Positions 35,261 through 43,115 of a stretch of DNA of 64,000 nucleotides are shown in pieces (the first letter of the stretch is position 1; the number at the start of each line of letters is the position of its first letter). The translations under genes and the position numbers were made by a program. The notes under the pieces are model-generated. The model had not been told where the DNA came from and made no database searches. It was given only the letters and a program-made list of their open reading frames with translations. This DNA is from Cellulosimicrobium cellulans (GTDB taxonomy: Bacteria; Actinomycetota; Actinomycetes; Actinomycetales; Cellulomonadaceae): the NCBI RefSeq assembly GCF_006539945.1, contig NZ_BJNZ01000016.1, positions 1-64,000 on the forward strand, given 5' to 3'.

Positions 35261-36243
35261 CCACGCAACCCACCGGACCGGCGTCGGGCACGGCGCCGGC
35301 GGCCGAGGCGGCGGGCGCCGCCGTCCTCGAGACCGGCGTCGCGGGCGACGGGCTCGACCTCGAGGCCGCGCAGTCCGTCCTCGGCGTCGACGACTCGCGC
35401 TTCCGGCACGACTACCTCGAGGTGCGCGGCCTGCGCGTCGAGTTCGACGGGTTCGTCGCCGTCCAGGGCGTCGACCTCACCGTCACGGCGGGCGACCTGC
35501 GGTTCCTCATCGGGCCCAACGGCGCGGGCAAGACGACGATCGTGGACGCGATCACGGGCCTCGCCAAGGCGTCGGGATCCGTGCAGTTCGGCGGGGTCGA
35601 CCTGCTCGGCAAGAAGACGCACCGCATCGCACGGGCGGGCGTCGGGCGCACGTTCCAGACGGCGAGCGTGTTCGAGGAGCTCAGCGTGCTGCAGAACCTC
35701 GACATCGCCGCGGGCGCCCGGCGCGGGCCGCTGACGCTGCTGCGGCGTCGCACCTCGACGCCCGAGGCCGTCGAGCAGGCGCTGGAGACCGTCGGGCTCG
35801 CGCACCTGCGCGACGTCCAGGCCGGGATCCTCGCGCACGGGCAGAAGCAGTGGCTCGAGATCGGGATGCTGCTCGTCCAGGACGCCCGGCTGCTGCTGCT
35901 CGACGAGCCCGTCGCGGGCATGAGCCAGGCCGAGCGCGAGCAGACGGGCGAGCTGCTCCAGCGCATCGGCGCCCAGCGGACGGTCGTCGTCGTCGAGCAC
36001 GACATGGAGTTCCTCCGGGCCTTCGCGAGCTCGGTCACCGTGCTGCACCTGGGCCAGGTGCTCGCCGAGGGCACGTACGCCGAGGTCCAGGCCGACCCGC
36101 GCGTGCAGGAGGTCTACCTCGGCAGCGCGGGCGCGACCCGCGGCGCTCGCCGCCGCACCCCGGGACGTGATGCGGGGAGCGAGCCCGCGGCGTCCGGCAC
36201 GACGAGCCCGGCGACCACGACGAACGACGACGAGGAGGCGTGA
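35257..36243 (+). CDS. urtD: Urea ABC transporter ATPase UrtD
   Basis: The 328-residue LivG-class ATPase has Walker A GPNGAGKTT, Q-loop VGRTFQTASVF, a degenerate signature ILAHGQKQWLEIGM, as is typical of UrtD, Walker B LLLLDEP and switch VVVEHDMEF. An unusual ~55-residue Ala/Gly/Thr-rich N-terminal extension precedes the ABC core (LEVRGLRVEFDGF), and a ~40-residue tail follows. It overlaps urtC by 4 bases (ATGA). Confidence 0.94.
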   Translation: MTTQPTGPASGTAPAAEAAGAAVLETGVAGDGLDLEAAQSVLGVDDSRFRHDYLEVRGLRVEFDGFVAVQGVDLTVTAGDLRFLIGPNGAGKTTIVDAITGLAKASGSVQFGGVDLLGKKTHRIARAGVGRTFQTASVFEELSVLQNLDIAAGARRGPLTLLRRRTSTPEAVEQALETVGLAHLRDVQAGILAHGQKQWLEIGMLLVQDARLLLLDEPVAGMSQAEREQTGELLQRIGAQRTVVVVEHDMEFLRAFASSVTVLHLGQVLAEGTYAEVQADPRVQEVYLGSAGATRGARRRTPGRDAGSEPAASGTTSPATTTNDDEEA

Positions 36244-36935
36244 TGCTCGAGCTCACGGGACTGCACGCGGGCTACGGCCGGACCATGGTGCTCCACGGCG
36301 TCGACCTCACGGTGCCCGCGGGCGGCGTCGCCGCCGTGCTGGGGCACAACGGCGCCGGCAAGACGACGCTCCTGCGGACCGCGCTCGGGCTGCTCAAGGC
36401 CCGGTCGGGGAGCGTCGTGCTCGACGGCGAGGACGTCACCCGGCTGCCGACGCACCAGCGCGTGCGGCGCGGGCTCGCGTACGTGCCGCAGGGGCAGCAG
36501 TCGTTCGGCGACCTCACGGCGCGCGAGAACCTCCAGCTCGTCGCCGACACGTCGCGCGAGGGGCCGCGACGCCTCGACGAGGCGCTCGACCTGTTCCCCG
36601 CGCTGCGCGGGCTGCTCGGGCGGCGCGCCGGACTCCTGTCCGGGGGCCAGCGCCAGCAGCTCGCCATCGCGCGCGCCCTCATCACCGGCCCGCGCGTGCT
36701 CGTGCTCGACGAGCCGACCGAGGGCATCCAGCCGTCCGTCGTCACGGAGATCGAGGACGCGATCCTCGCGCTCACCGACGCCGGCGGGCTGTCGGTGCTG
36801 CTCGTCGAGCAGCACGTCGGGTTCGCGCTCGGGGCCGCGCGCGACTACGTCGTCCTCCAGTCCGGGCGCGTGACGAGCCGGGGGTCGGGCGGCGAGTCGG
36901 CCGAGGAGAGCGTCCGTGCGGCGATGGCGGTGTAG
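36240..36935 (+). CDS. urtE: Urea ABC transporter ATPase UrtE
   Basis: The 231-residue LivF-class ATPase has LHAGYGRTMVLHGVDL, Walker A GHNGAGKTT, the UrtE segment YVPQGQQSFGDLTARENLQL, signature LLSGGQRQQLAIARAL, Walker B VLVLDEPTEGIQPSVV and switch LLVEQHVGFAL. GTG 36240 overlaps the urtD stop by 4 bases behind GAGGAGG; ATG 36243 is an alternative one codon later. A 17-bp inverted repeat ends the operon. Confidence 0.95.
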   Translation: MMLELTGLHAGYGRTMVLHGVDLTVPAGGVAAVLGHNGAGKTTLLRTALGLLKARSGSVVLDGEDVTRLPTHQRVRRGLAYVPQGQQSFGDLTARENLQLVADTSREGPRRLDEALDLFPALRGLLGRRAGLLSGGQRQQLAIARALITGPRVLVLDEPTEGIQPSVVTEIEDAILALTDAGGLSVLLVEQHVGFALGAARDYVVLQSGRVTSRGSGGESAEESVRAAMAV

Positions 36936-36957
36936 CCGATGTGGGTCTCCGGGCCCT

Positions 36958-37012
36958 CGAGCACGACATGAGGGCCGTTCTCCGGCGGATGACGCCCCTC
37001 ATGTCGTGCTCG
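36958..37012 (+). terminator. Terminator hairpin after urtE, 17-bp perfect arms
   Basis: CGAGCACGACATGAGGG (36958-36974) pairs with CCCTCATGTCGTGCTCG (36996-37012) across a 21-base loop, 22 bp past the urtE stop. The arm sequence is unlike the R1 and R2 families. Confidence 0.8.
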
Positions 37013-37097
37013 GCGTCTGTGTCGTCGGGTCACCGTGCGGGAAGATGATGGCAGGGCAGGACCACCACGCACGGGCCGGACGACCAGGAGACCCCGC

Positions 37098-37796
37098 ATG
37101 GACATCGTGACCGCGCCGGAACCCGCCGCGACCTCGTTGCGCGACGCCGTCTACACGCGGTTGCGCGCCGAGATCCTCAACGGCCGGGTCGACCCGCGCG
37201 AGCGGCTCACCGAGCCCAAGCTGAGCCGGCGGTTCGAGGTGTCGCGCACCCCCGTGCGCGAGGCCCTCTCCCGGCTCCTGTCCGACGGGCTCATCCAGCG
37301 CACCGACTTCGGGTACGCCGTCGTCGTGCCCAGCCTCGCCGAGCTGCGCGACCTGTACGAGCTGCGCGTGACTCTCGAGCTGCGCGGGGTCGAGCGCATC
37401 ATCGAGAACACCGAGCTGCACTACGACACCGACGCGCTGCGCGACGAGCTCGGCCGGTGGGTCGAGCTCCGCGTCGCGCCGCCCGAGCCCGACCCGAGCT
37501 TCGTGCTCCTCGACGAGCGCTTCCACACCGTGCTGTCCCGCGCCGCGGGCAACGAGCGCCTGACAGAGGCGCTCGTCGAGGTCAACGAGAAGGTGCGCGC
37601 CGTGCGCATGTACGACTTCGTCGAGTCCGAGCGCATCCGCATCACCATCGACGAGCACATCGAGATCCTCGAGCTCGCGCTCGCCGACCGCCTCCCCGAG
37701 GCGCGCACCGCGCTCCACCTGCACGTCGGCGAGTCGCTCGCCGTCGTCATGGAACGCGCGGCACGCGCGCTCTCCCGCATGGCCCTCGCCGTCTGA
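37098..37796 (+). CDS. GntR-family transcriptional regulator with FCD domain
   Basis: The 232-residue protein has an N-terminal winged helix (LRAEILNGRVDPRERLTEPKLSRRFEVSRTPVREALSRLLSDGLIQR) and a C-terminal all-helical FCD domain. The metal-ligand pattern is DERFHTVL, DEHIEILELALA and LHLHVGESL. It lies between the urea importer operon and the urea/guanidine carboxylase gene, so control of one or both is likely. FCD-type regulators often bind sites with a GTATAC-like core, which fits the repeats upstream of ureA and urtA; no such repeat is upstream of this gene itself. AGGAG lies 8 bp before the ATG. Confidence 0.9.
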   Translation: MDIVTAPEPAATSLRDAVYTRLRAEILNGRVDPRERLTEPKLSRRFEVSRTPVREALSRLLSDGLIQRTDFGYAVVVPSLAELRDLYELRVTLELRGVERIIENTELHYDTDALRDELGRWVELRVAPPEPDPSFVLLDERFHTVLSRAAGNERLTEALVEVNEKVRAVRMYDFVESERIRITIDEHIEILELALADRLPEARTALHLHVGESLAVVMERAARALSRMALAV

Positions 37797-37814
37797 CGCT
37801 CGGCGCCGTCTCGC

Positions 37815-37873
37815 CAGGTAGAACCGCGGTCGGCCGAGGGAGAACCCTGGTCGCGCGAGGTAGAGCCGTGGTT
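37815..37873 (+). repeat. R1 repeat locus G: three degenerate forward units
   Basis: CAGGTAGAACCGCGGTC, GAGGGAGAACCCTGGTC and GAGGTAGAGCCGTGGTT follow at 21-bp intervals, about 20 bp after the gntR stop and reading in the gntR direction. Confidence 0.85.
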
Positions 37874-37978
37874 CCCGGGGAGCCGAGGTGGGGGGCTCGG
37901 CGCGGCGGGCCCTAGGCTGGGGCCGTTCTGTCCGACGGCGAGGTGTGGCCTCGCGCCCGTACCGGCCCGGGGAGGGCG

Positions 37979-40900
37979 ATGGCCGCCACGCTGCTCGTCG
38001 CGAACCGCGGCGAGATCGCCTGCCGCGTCCTGCGCAGCGCGCGGCAGCTCGGGCTGCGCACCGTCGCCGTGCACTCCGACGCGGATCGTGGGGCACGGCA
38101 CGTCCGGCTCGCGGACGAGGCGGTGCGGATCGGCCCGGCACCCGTCGCCGAGTCGTACGACGACGGTCGCCGGCTCCTCGACGCGACGCTCACCTCGGGC
38201 GCGGACGTCCTGCACCCGGGCTACGGCTTCCGTGCGGAGGACGCCGGCTTCGCCGCGGCGGTCGAGGCGGCCGGCGTCGCGTTCGCGGGCCCGGCCCCGG
38301 AGCAGCTCCGCGTCCTTGGCGACAAAGCCCGCGCTCGCGCGCTCGCTCAGGAGTGCGGCCTGCGGGTGCTGCCGGGGTCGCCGGTGCTCGGCGGCCTCGA
38401 GGACGCGCTCGGGTGGGCGGACGAGATCGGCTTCCCGCTCGTGCTCAAGGACGCCGGTGGCGGGGGCGGGACCGGCGTGCACGTGTGCCGCGACGCGGAC
38501 GGTCTCGCCGCGGCGTGGCGGCGGGAGTCCTCGCGGCCGGGATCGTCCGGGCGGTTGTTCGTCGAGCGCCACGTCGACCGGGCGCGCCACCTCGAGGTGC
38601 AGCTCTTCGGTGACGGGGCCGGGCGGGTCGTCTCGCTCGGCGACCGCGACTGCTCGCTCCAGCGCCGCCACCAGAAGGTCGTCGAGGTCGCGCCCGCGCC
38701 CGGCCTCGACCCCGGCGTGCGCGCGACCCTGCACGACGGCGCTCGTCGTCTCGCCGCGCGGGTCGGGCTCCGCTCGGCAGCGACGCTGGAGGCGCTGCTC
38801 GACGTCGGCTCCGGCGAGGTCACGTTCCTCGAGGTGAACCCGCGGATCCAGGTCGAGCACACCGTGACCGAGGAGGTCACCGGCGTCGACCTGGTGGCCT
38901 GGATGCTGCGCCTCGCCCTCGGCGACACGGGCGTGCTCGACGACGTGCCGCCGTCGGGCCTCGCCGTCCGGGGCGTGGCGGCGCAGGCGCGGGTCTATGC
39001 CGAGGACGTGCGCCACGGGCGGCCCGCGGCGGGCACGCTCGCGCGGCTCGACCTCCCGCGCGCGGGCGCTGGGACGGACGTCCGCGTCGAGACCGGCGCG
39101 AGCGCGGGCGACGAGCTCGGTCCCGACGCGGACCCGCTGCTCGCGAAGGTCGTCGTGCACGCGGCGTCGCACACGCGCGCGGTCGCGGGGCTGCGCGCCG
39201 CGCTCGGGGACGTGCGGGTGGACGGCGTCCCCACGAACGTCTCGCTGCTGCGCGCGGCGCTCGCCGACCCCGCCGTCGCCGAGGGGTCGGCGACCACCAC
39301 CACGCTCGCGACCGTGCACGACCCGGAGCCCTGGGTCGACGTGCTCGACCCCGGCGTGCTGACGACGGTGCAGGACTGGCCGGGCCGCACCGGGTACTGG
39401 GGTGTGGGCATCCCGCCCTCGGGCCCGATGGACGACCTGTCGTTCCGCACCGGCAACCGCGCGCTCGGCAACCCTGAGGGCGCGGCGGGGCTCGAGTGCA
39501 CCCTCACCGGCCCCACCCTGCGGTTCTCCCACGCGGCGACGGTGTGCGTCACCGGGGCGCCCGCGCCCGTGACGGTCGACGGCGAGCCGGTGCGGCAGTG
39601 GGAGCCCGTCGCCGTCCCCGCGGGCGGCGTGCTCGCCGTGGGGGCGCCGCACGCCGTCGGCCTGCGGACGTACGTGCTCGTCGCGGGTGGCCTGGACGCC
39701 CCGGAGTATCTCGGGTCGGCGGCGACCTTCGTCCTCGGCGCCGTCGGCGGCCCGGCCGGGCGCGCGCTCGTCGCGGGCGACGCGCTGCACCCTCGCGCCA
39801 CCGGTCCCGGGACGACAGGCAGGCCGGGCGAGCCCGTGTCTCCCGGGCTCGGTGCGGCGGGCGCGGTGCCGCCCGACGCCCGCCCCCGGATGGGGCACTC
39901 GTGGGAGCTCGCGGTGACGACGGGACCGCAGTCCGCGGCGCTCACCGCCCCCGCGCTCGGTCGGCTGCGGACGTCGTGGTGGCGGGTGCTGCCGCACGCG
40001 GACCGCACCGGGGTGCGGCTCGCCGGGCCCCCGCTGACGTGGGTGCGGCCCGACGGCGGGGACGCGGGGCTCCACCCGTCCACCGTGCTCGACAACCCAT
40101 ACTCGGTGGGTGCGCTGAACATCAGCGGGGACACGCCGATCCTGCTCGGCCCGGACGGACCGAGCCTCGGCGGCTTCGTGTGCGCGCTCACCGTCGTCGC
40201 CGGCTCCCGGTGGAAGCTCGGGCAGATGCGGCCGGGCGACGTCGTGCGGTTCGTGACCGTCCACGACGACGGCGCCGACCGGCTGCGCCGCGACGACGTC
40301 GCACGTGCGGCGGCGCGCGTCCCGACGGCGGTGCGCGCCGTCCGCGGCCGGGACGTCGGGGCCCTCACCGGCGACGACGTCGGATCCCCTGGCGGGCCGA
40401 CGCCGCGCGCCGACCGGCGACCCGCGGTCCGCTACCTGCGCGGCGCCGACGACGCGCTCCTCGTCGAGTACGACGGCGGCGCGGGGCTCGACCTGCACGA
40501 CCGTCTGCGCGTCCACGCCCTGGCGACCGGTCTCGAGGCCGCGGCCCCGCGGGGCGTGCTCGACGTGACGCCGGGCGTCCGCACGCTCCACCTCCACGTC
40601 GATCCGGAGACGCTGCCCGTGACACGGCTCGTCGGGCTGCTGCGCGAGCTGGAGGAGGACCTGCCGCCGAGCGGCGAGATCGAGGTGCCGAGCCGTGTGC
40701 TGCGGCTGCCGCTGAGCTGGGACGACCCCGCGATCCGGGACGCCGTCGAGCGGTACGCGGCCGGGGTGCGGCCCGACGCGCCGTGGCTGCCGTCCAACGT
40801 CGACTTCGTCCGGCGGGTCAACGGGCTCGCGAGCGTCGAGGACGTGCGACGCACCGTCCTGGGCGCCGAGTACCTCGTGCTCGGGCTCGGGGACGTGTAC

Positions 40901-41686
40901 CTGGGCGCGCCGCTCGCCGTGCCGGTCGACCCGCGGCACCGCCTGCTCACCACGAAGTACACCCCGGCACGCACCTGGACCCCGTCCGACGCCGTCGGGC
41001 TCGGGGGCGCGTTCCTGTGCGTGTACGGCATGGCGAGCCCCGGGGGCTACCAGCTCGTGGGTCGGACCGTCCCCGTCTGGTCGGCCCACGCGCAGCGCCC
41101 GCCGTTCCGCCCGGGCGTCCCGTGGCTGTTCCGGCACTTCGACCGGATCGTGTGGGAGCCGGTCGACCCGGGTGAGCTCGCCGAGCGTCGCGCGGCGGCC
41201 CGTGCGGGAGTCCTGGAGGTGCCGGTCGAGGACGGCGTCTTCTCCGGCCGGGAGCACGCCGCGCTCCTCGCGCGTGAGGCCGAGGACATCGCCGCGGTCG
41301 GGGCGGCGCGACGCGCGGCGTTCGGACGCGAGGCCGCAGCCTGGGCGGAGGCGGGCGAGCATGTCGGGTCCGCCGCGCGCGCGACCGCGCGCGGCGGGCC
41401 CGGCCCGGCGTCCGCCGGCGCACGCGACAACGAGCTCGCCTCCGCCGACCTCGACAACCCGGCGCGCATCGTGCTGCGCGCCCCGCTCGGCGGGGTGGTG
41501 TGGCGCGTGGAGGCACCGCCGGGGCGGCGCGTCGCCGAGGGCACGCCCGTGGTCGTGCTGGAGGCGATGAAGCTCGAGCTGCCGGTCCTGGCTCCCTCCG
41601 ACGGCATCGTCGTCGACGTCCGCGTGCGCCCGGGCGACCACGTGCGCGCCGGGGACCGGCTCGCCGTCGTGCACCTCGACGCATGA
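37979..41686 (+). CDS. uca: Urea/guanidine carboxylase, biotin-dependent multidomain enzyme
   Basis: The 1235-residue protein has a complete urea carboxylase layout. Biotin carboxylase at ~1-445 (LLVANRGEIACRVLRSAR, KDAGGGGGTG, EVNPRIQVEHTVTEEVTG) is followed by CT_A_B/AHS2 (KipA-like) at ~455-770 (VQDWPGRTGYWGVGIPPSGPMDD). CT_C_D/AHS1 (KipI-like) spans ~815-1070 (TTKYTPARTWTPSDAVGLGG, GGYQLVGRT). A biotinyl domain ends the protein, with Lys1198 in EAMKLE. It carboxylates urea to allophanate or, as shown for several bacterial members, guanidine to carboxyguanidine, with ATP and bicarbonate. No allophanate hydrolase gene is in the window. ATG 37979 follows GGGGAGGG. No guanidine riboswitch is seen upstream. 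Confidence 0.92.
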   Translation: MAATLLVANRGEIACRVLRSARQLGLRTVAVHSDADRGARHVRLADEAVRIGPAPVAESYDDGRRLLDATLTSGADVLHPGYGFRAEDAGFAAAVEAAGVAFAGPAPEQLRVLGDKARARALAQECGLRVLPGSPVLGGLEDALGWADEIGFPLVLKDAGGGGGTGVHVCRDADGLAAAWRRESSRPGSSGRLFVERHVDRARHLEVQLFGDGAGRVVSLGDRDCSLQRRHQKVVEVAPAPGLDPGVRATLHDGARRLAARVGLRSAATLEALLDVGSGEVTFLEVNPRIQVEHTVTEEVTGVDLVAWMLRLALGDTGVLDDVPPSGLAVRGVAAQARVYAEDVRHGRPAAGTLARLDLPRAGAGTDVRVETGASAGDELGPDADPLLAKVVVHAASHTRAVAGLRAALGDVRVDGVPTNVSLLRAALADPAVAEGSATTTTLATVHDPEPWVDVLDPGVLTTVQDWPGRTGYWGVGIPPSGPMDDLSFRTGNRALGNPEGAAGLECTLTGPTLRFSHAATVCVTGAPAPVTVDGEPVRQWEPVAVPAGGVLAVGAPHAVGLRTYVLVAGGLDAPEYLGSAATFVLGAVGGPAGRALVAGDALHPRATGPGTTGRPGEPVSPGLGAAGAVPPDARPRMGHSWELAVTTGPQSAALTAPALGRLRTSWWRVLPHADRTGVRLAGPPLTWVRPDGGDAGLHPSTVLDNPYSVGALNISGDTPILLGPDGPSLGGFVCALTVVAGSRWKLGQMRPGDVVRFVTVHDDGADRLRRDDVARAAARVPTAVRAVRGRDVGALTGDDVGSPGGPTPRADRRPAVRYLRGADDALLVEYDGGAGLDLHDRLRVHALATGLEAAAPRGVLDVTPGVRTLHLHVDPETLPVTRLVGLLRELEEDLPPSGEIEVPSRVLRLPLSWDDPAIRDAVERYAAGVRPDAPWLPSNVDFVRRVNGLASVEDVRRTVLGAEYLVLGLGDVYLGAPLAVPVDPRHRLLTTKYTPARTWTPSDAVGLGGAFLCVYGMASPGGYQLVGRTVPVWSAHAQRPPFRPGVPWLFRHFDRIVWEPVDPGELAERRAAARAGVLEVPVEDGVFSGREHAALLAREAEDIAAVGAARRAAFGREAAAWAEAGEHVGSAARATARGGPGPASAGARDNELASADLDNPARIVLRAPLGGVVWRVEAPPGRRVAEGTPVVVLEAMKLELPVLAPSDGIVVDVRVRPGDHVRAGDRLAVVHLDA

Positions 41687-41714
41687 CGCGCCGAGCGCCG
41701 TCGCCCCGGGGTGC

Positions 41715-42008
41715 CTACCGCGTGGTGAACAGCCGCGCCGCCTGGGACTCGGCGTCGGCGTAGGTCTGGGCGGCTGCGCCGAGCGCCGCCGTGATGTCGT
41801 CGAGCGCGAGCTCGACCTGGTTCTGCGTGGTCTGCCACTGCGTCATCACGCCCGCGAAGGACGTCGCCGCGTCGCCGCGCCACGAGGCCTGAAGGTCGGT
41901 GAGGTGGCGCATCATCGCCCCGACCTCCGCCCGGATCGCCGTGACCGACCCGTTCACCGCCGCGCTCGCCTGGGCGACCCGTGCGCTGTCGACCTCGTAC
42001 CGGCTCAT
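41715..42008 (-). CDS. WXG100-family secreted effector-like protein
   Basis: The 97-residue helical hairpin protein has the central WxG turn (LQASWRGDAATSF) and the C-terminal YADAESQAARLF helix with a YxxxE-type segment typical of type VII secretion substrates. No ESX/Yuk secretion genes are nearby. ACGGAGGACGAC before the ATG is a strong ribosome-binding site. It is monocistronic, convergent with the carboxylase gene. Confidence 0.9.
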   Translation of the reverse strand: MSRYEVDSARVAQASAAVNGSVTAIRAEVGAMMRHLTDLQASWRGDAATSFAGVMTQWQTTQNQVELALDDITAALGAAAQTYADAESQAARLFTTR

Positions 42009-42074
42009 GTCGTCCTCCGTCGTCTCGTCGGCCCGCGGGCCGTCCCGCACGCGGCGGGCGCCGGTGCGACGACG

Positions 42075-42080
42075 ACGCTA
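42075..42080 (-). promoter_or_regulatory. -10 box TAGCGT of the WXG100 gene promoter
   Basis: TAGCGT on the minus strand lies 67 bp upstream of the ATG at 42008. Confidence 0.4.
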
Positions 42081-42132
42081 GCCACGGGACGACGGGAACC
42101 GCGGGCGCGGCGACGTCCCTGTGGACGACGGA

Positions 42133-42864
42133 TCAGGAAGCGGAGCCTGTGGACGGCGCCGACGCCTCTGCCAGCTTGAGCTGCTCCTTGCGCAGCCGCT
42201 GGAGCTCCGCGTCGAGGTTCTGCCGCGCGGGCTCCTCCCACGCGGCGCCGAGCGGGCTCGAGAAGAGCGACCGGCGGTCGAGCAGCTTGGTGAGGATCGC
42301 GATGCGGGCCCGCACGTAGTCGGGCTTGGGGATGTGCGCGTACTCGTCGCGCACGTCCTTGAGGTACTCCTTGTAGCGCTGCGGCTCCGCGGCGAGCATC
42401 GCGAGGTCGGCGTCGCACAGCACCGCGCAGTCGAAGTCCGACGCGTCCGGCGCGTGCCGCACGAGAGCGTTCACGAGGTGGGCGACGCGGCGGACCGCCT
42501 GCTCGGGGACCCCCAGGCTCGTGAGCTCGGCGCTCGCGAGCGCGGCGCTCGCCGACTCGTCCTCGCCGCCCTTGTTCGCGTACGTCGCGTTGTTCTTCGC
42601 GTCGAAGATCGCGCCGTGGTACCAGGCGGCGAGGCGCACCAGGTCGGGGTCGTGCGTCTCCTGGGAGAGCTCGTCGACCCGGCCGAGCACGTCGGCGAGG
42701 TGGCGCAGGTTGTGGAAGTGGCGGTCCGGCTGGTCCCAGCGGTCGAGCAGCTCCTGCCCGACGGCGCGGACCTCGTCGTCCGGGGCGGTCGCCCCGGCGC
42801 CACGGGCGCTGCGGACGAACGAGGAGAGGAACCACTGCGGTGCGTCGGCGCTGTTGACGCCCAT
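42133..42864 (-). CDS. HD-domain phosphohydrolase-like protein
   Basis: The 243-residue protein has a metal-dependent HD fold: WDQPDRHFHNLRHLADVLGRV supplies the first His residues, AAWYHGAIFDAKNNATYANKGGEDESA the HD-equivalent centre, and FDCAVLCDADLAMLA the final Asp. Such proteins are usually annotated as predicted metal-dependent HD phosphohydrolases; substrate is unknown. ATG 42864 has AAGGCG upstream. The 250-bp leader holds a direct repeat TTCGACGGACAC and a TAGGCT -10 box. Confidence 0.8.
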   Translation of the reverse strand: MGVNSADAPQWFLSSFVRSARGAGATAPDDEVRAVGQELLDRWDQPDRHFHNLRHLADVLGRVDELSQETHDPDLVRLAAWYHGAIFDAKNNATYANKGGEDESASAALASAELTSLGVPEQAVRRVAHLVNALVRHAPDASDFDCAVLCDADLAMLAAEPQRYKEYLKDVRDEYAHIPKPDYVRARIAILTKLLDRRSLFSSPLGAAWEEPARQNLDAELQRLRKEQLKLAEASAPSTGSAS

Positions 42865-42984
42865 GAACTTTCGCCTTCTTCGACGGACACTTTTCGACGG
42901 ACACTGAGACGGGCACGAGGAGTGGTCGTCACCAGGCGTGGTGCCTGGCACGGAGGCCCCGCGTCGCCGCGCGGCCTCTCCACC

Positions 42985-42990
42985 AGCCTA
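42985..42990 (-). promoter_or_regulatory. -10 box TAGGCT, candidate promoter of the HD gene
   Basis: TAGGCT on the minus strand lies ~120 bp upstream of ATG 42864; the remaining gap to 43115 shows nothing else recognisable. Confidence 0.4.
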
Positions 42991-43115
42991 GGTCTCGCGG
43001 GACGACCCGCCATCGTAGCCGCACTCACAGGTGCCTCGGGAACCACGAGACCGCCTCCGCGCCACGGGTCGGGCGCGCCGGAGCAGACCCGCAGGTGGGG
43101 AAGGGTGCGCGCCGG

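Noticed and set aside
37797-37978. A guanidine (ykkC) riboswitch upstream of the carboxylase gene
   Set aside because: The gap holds R1 units and a TAGGCT-like box; I see no conserved ykkC core or paired domains.
37421-41674. A 1417-codon open frame on the minus strand opposite the urea/guanidine carboxylase gene
   Set aside because: The plus-strand frame has complete biotin carboxylase, KipA/KipI and biotinyl domains, while the minus frame has none.
42865-43115. A small gene in the gap between the HD gene and the sensor kinase
   Set aside because: Open frames there lack ribosome-binding sites and coding-like composition; only a promoter box and a short direct repeat are seen.
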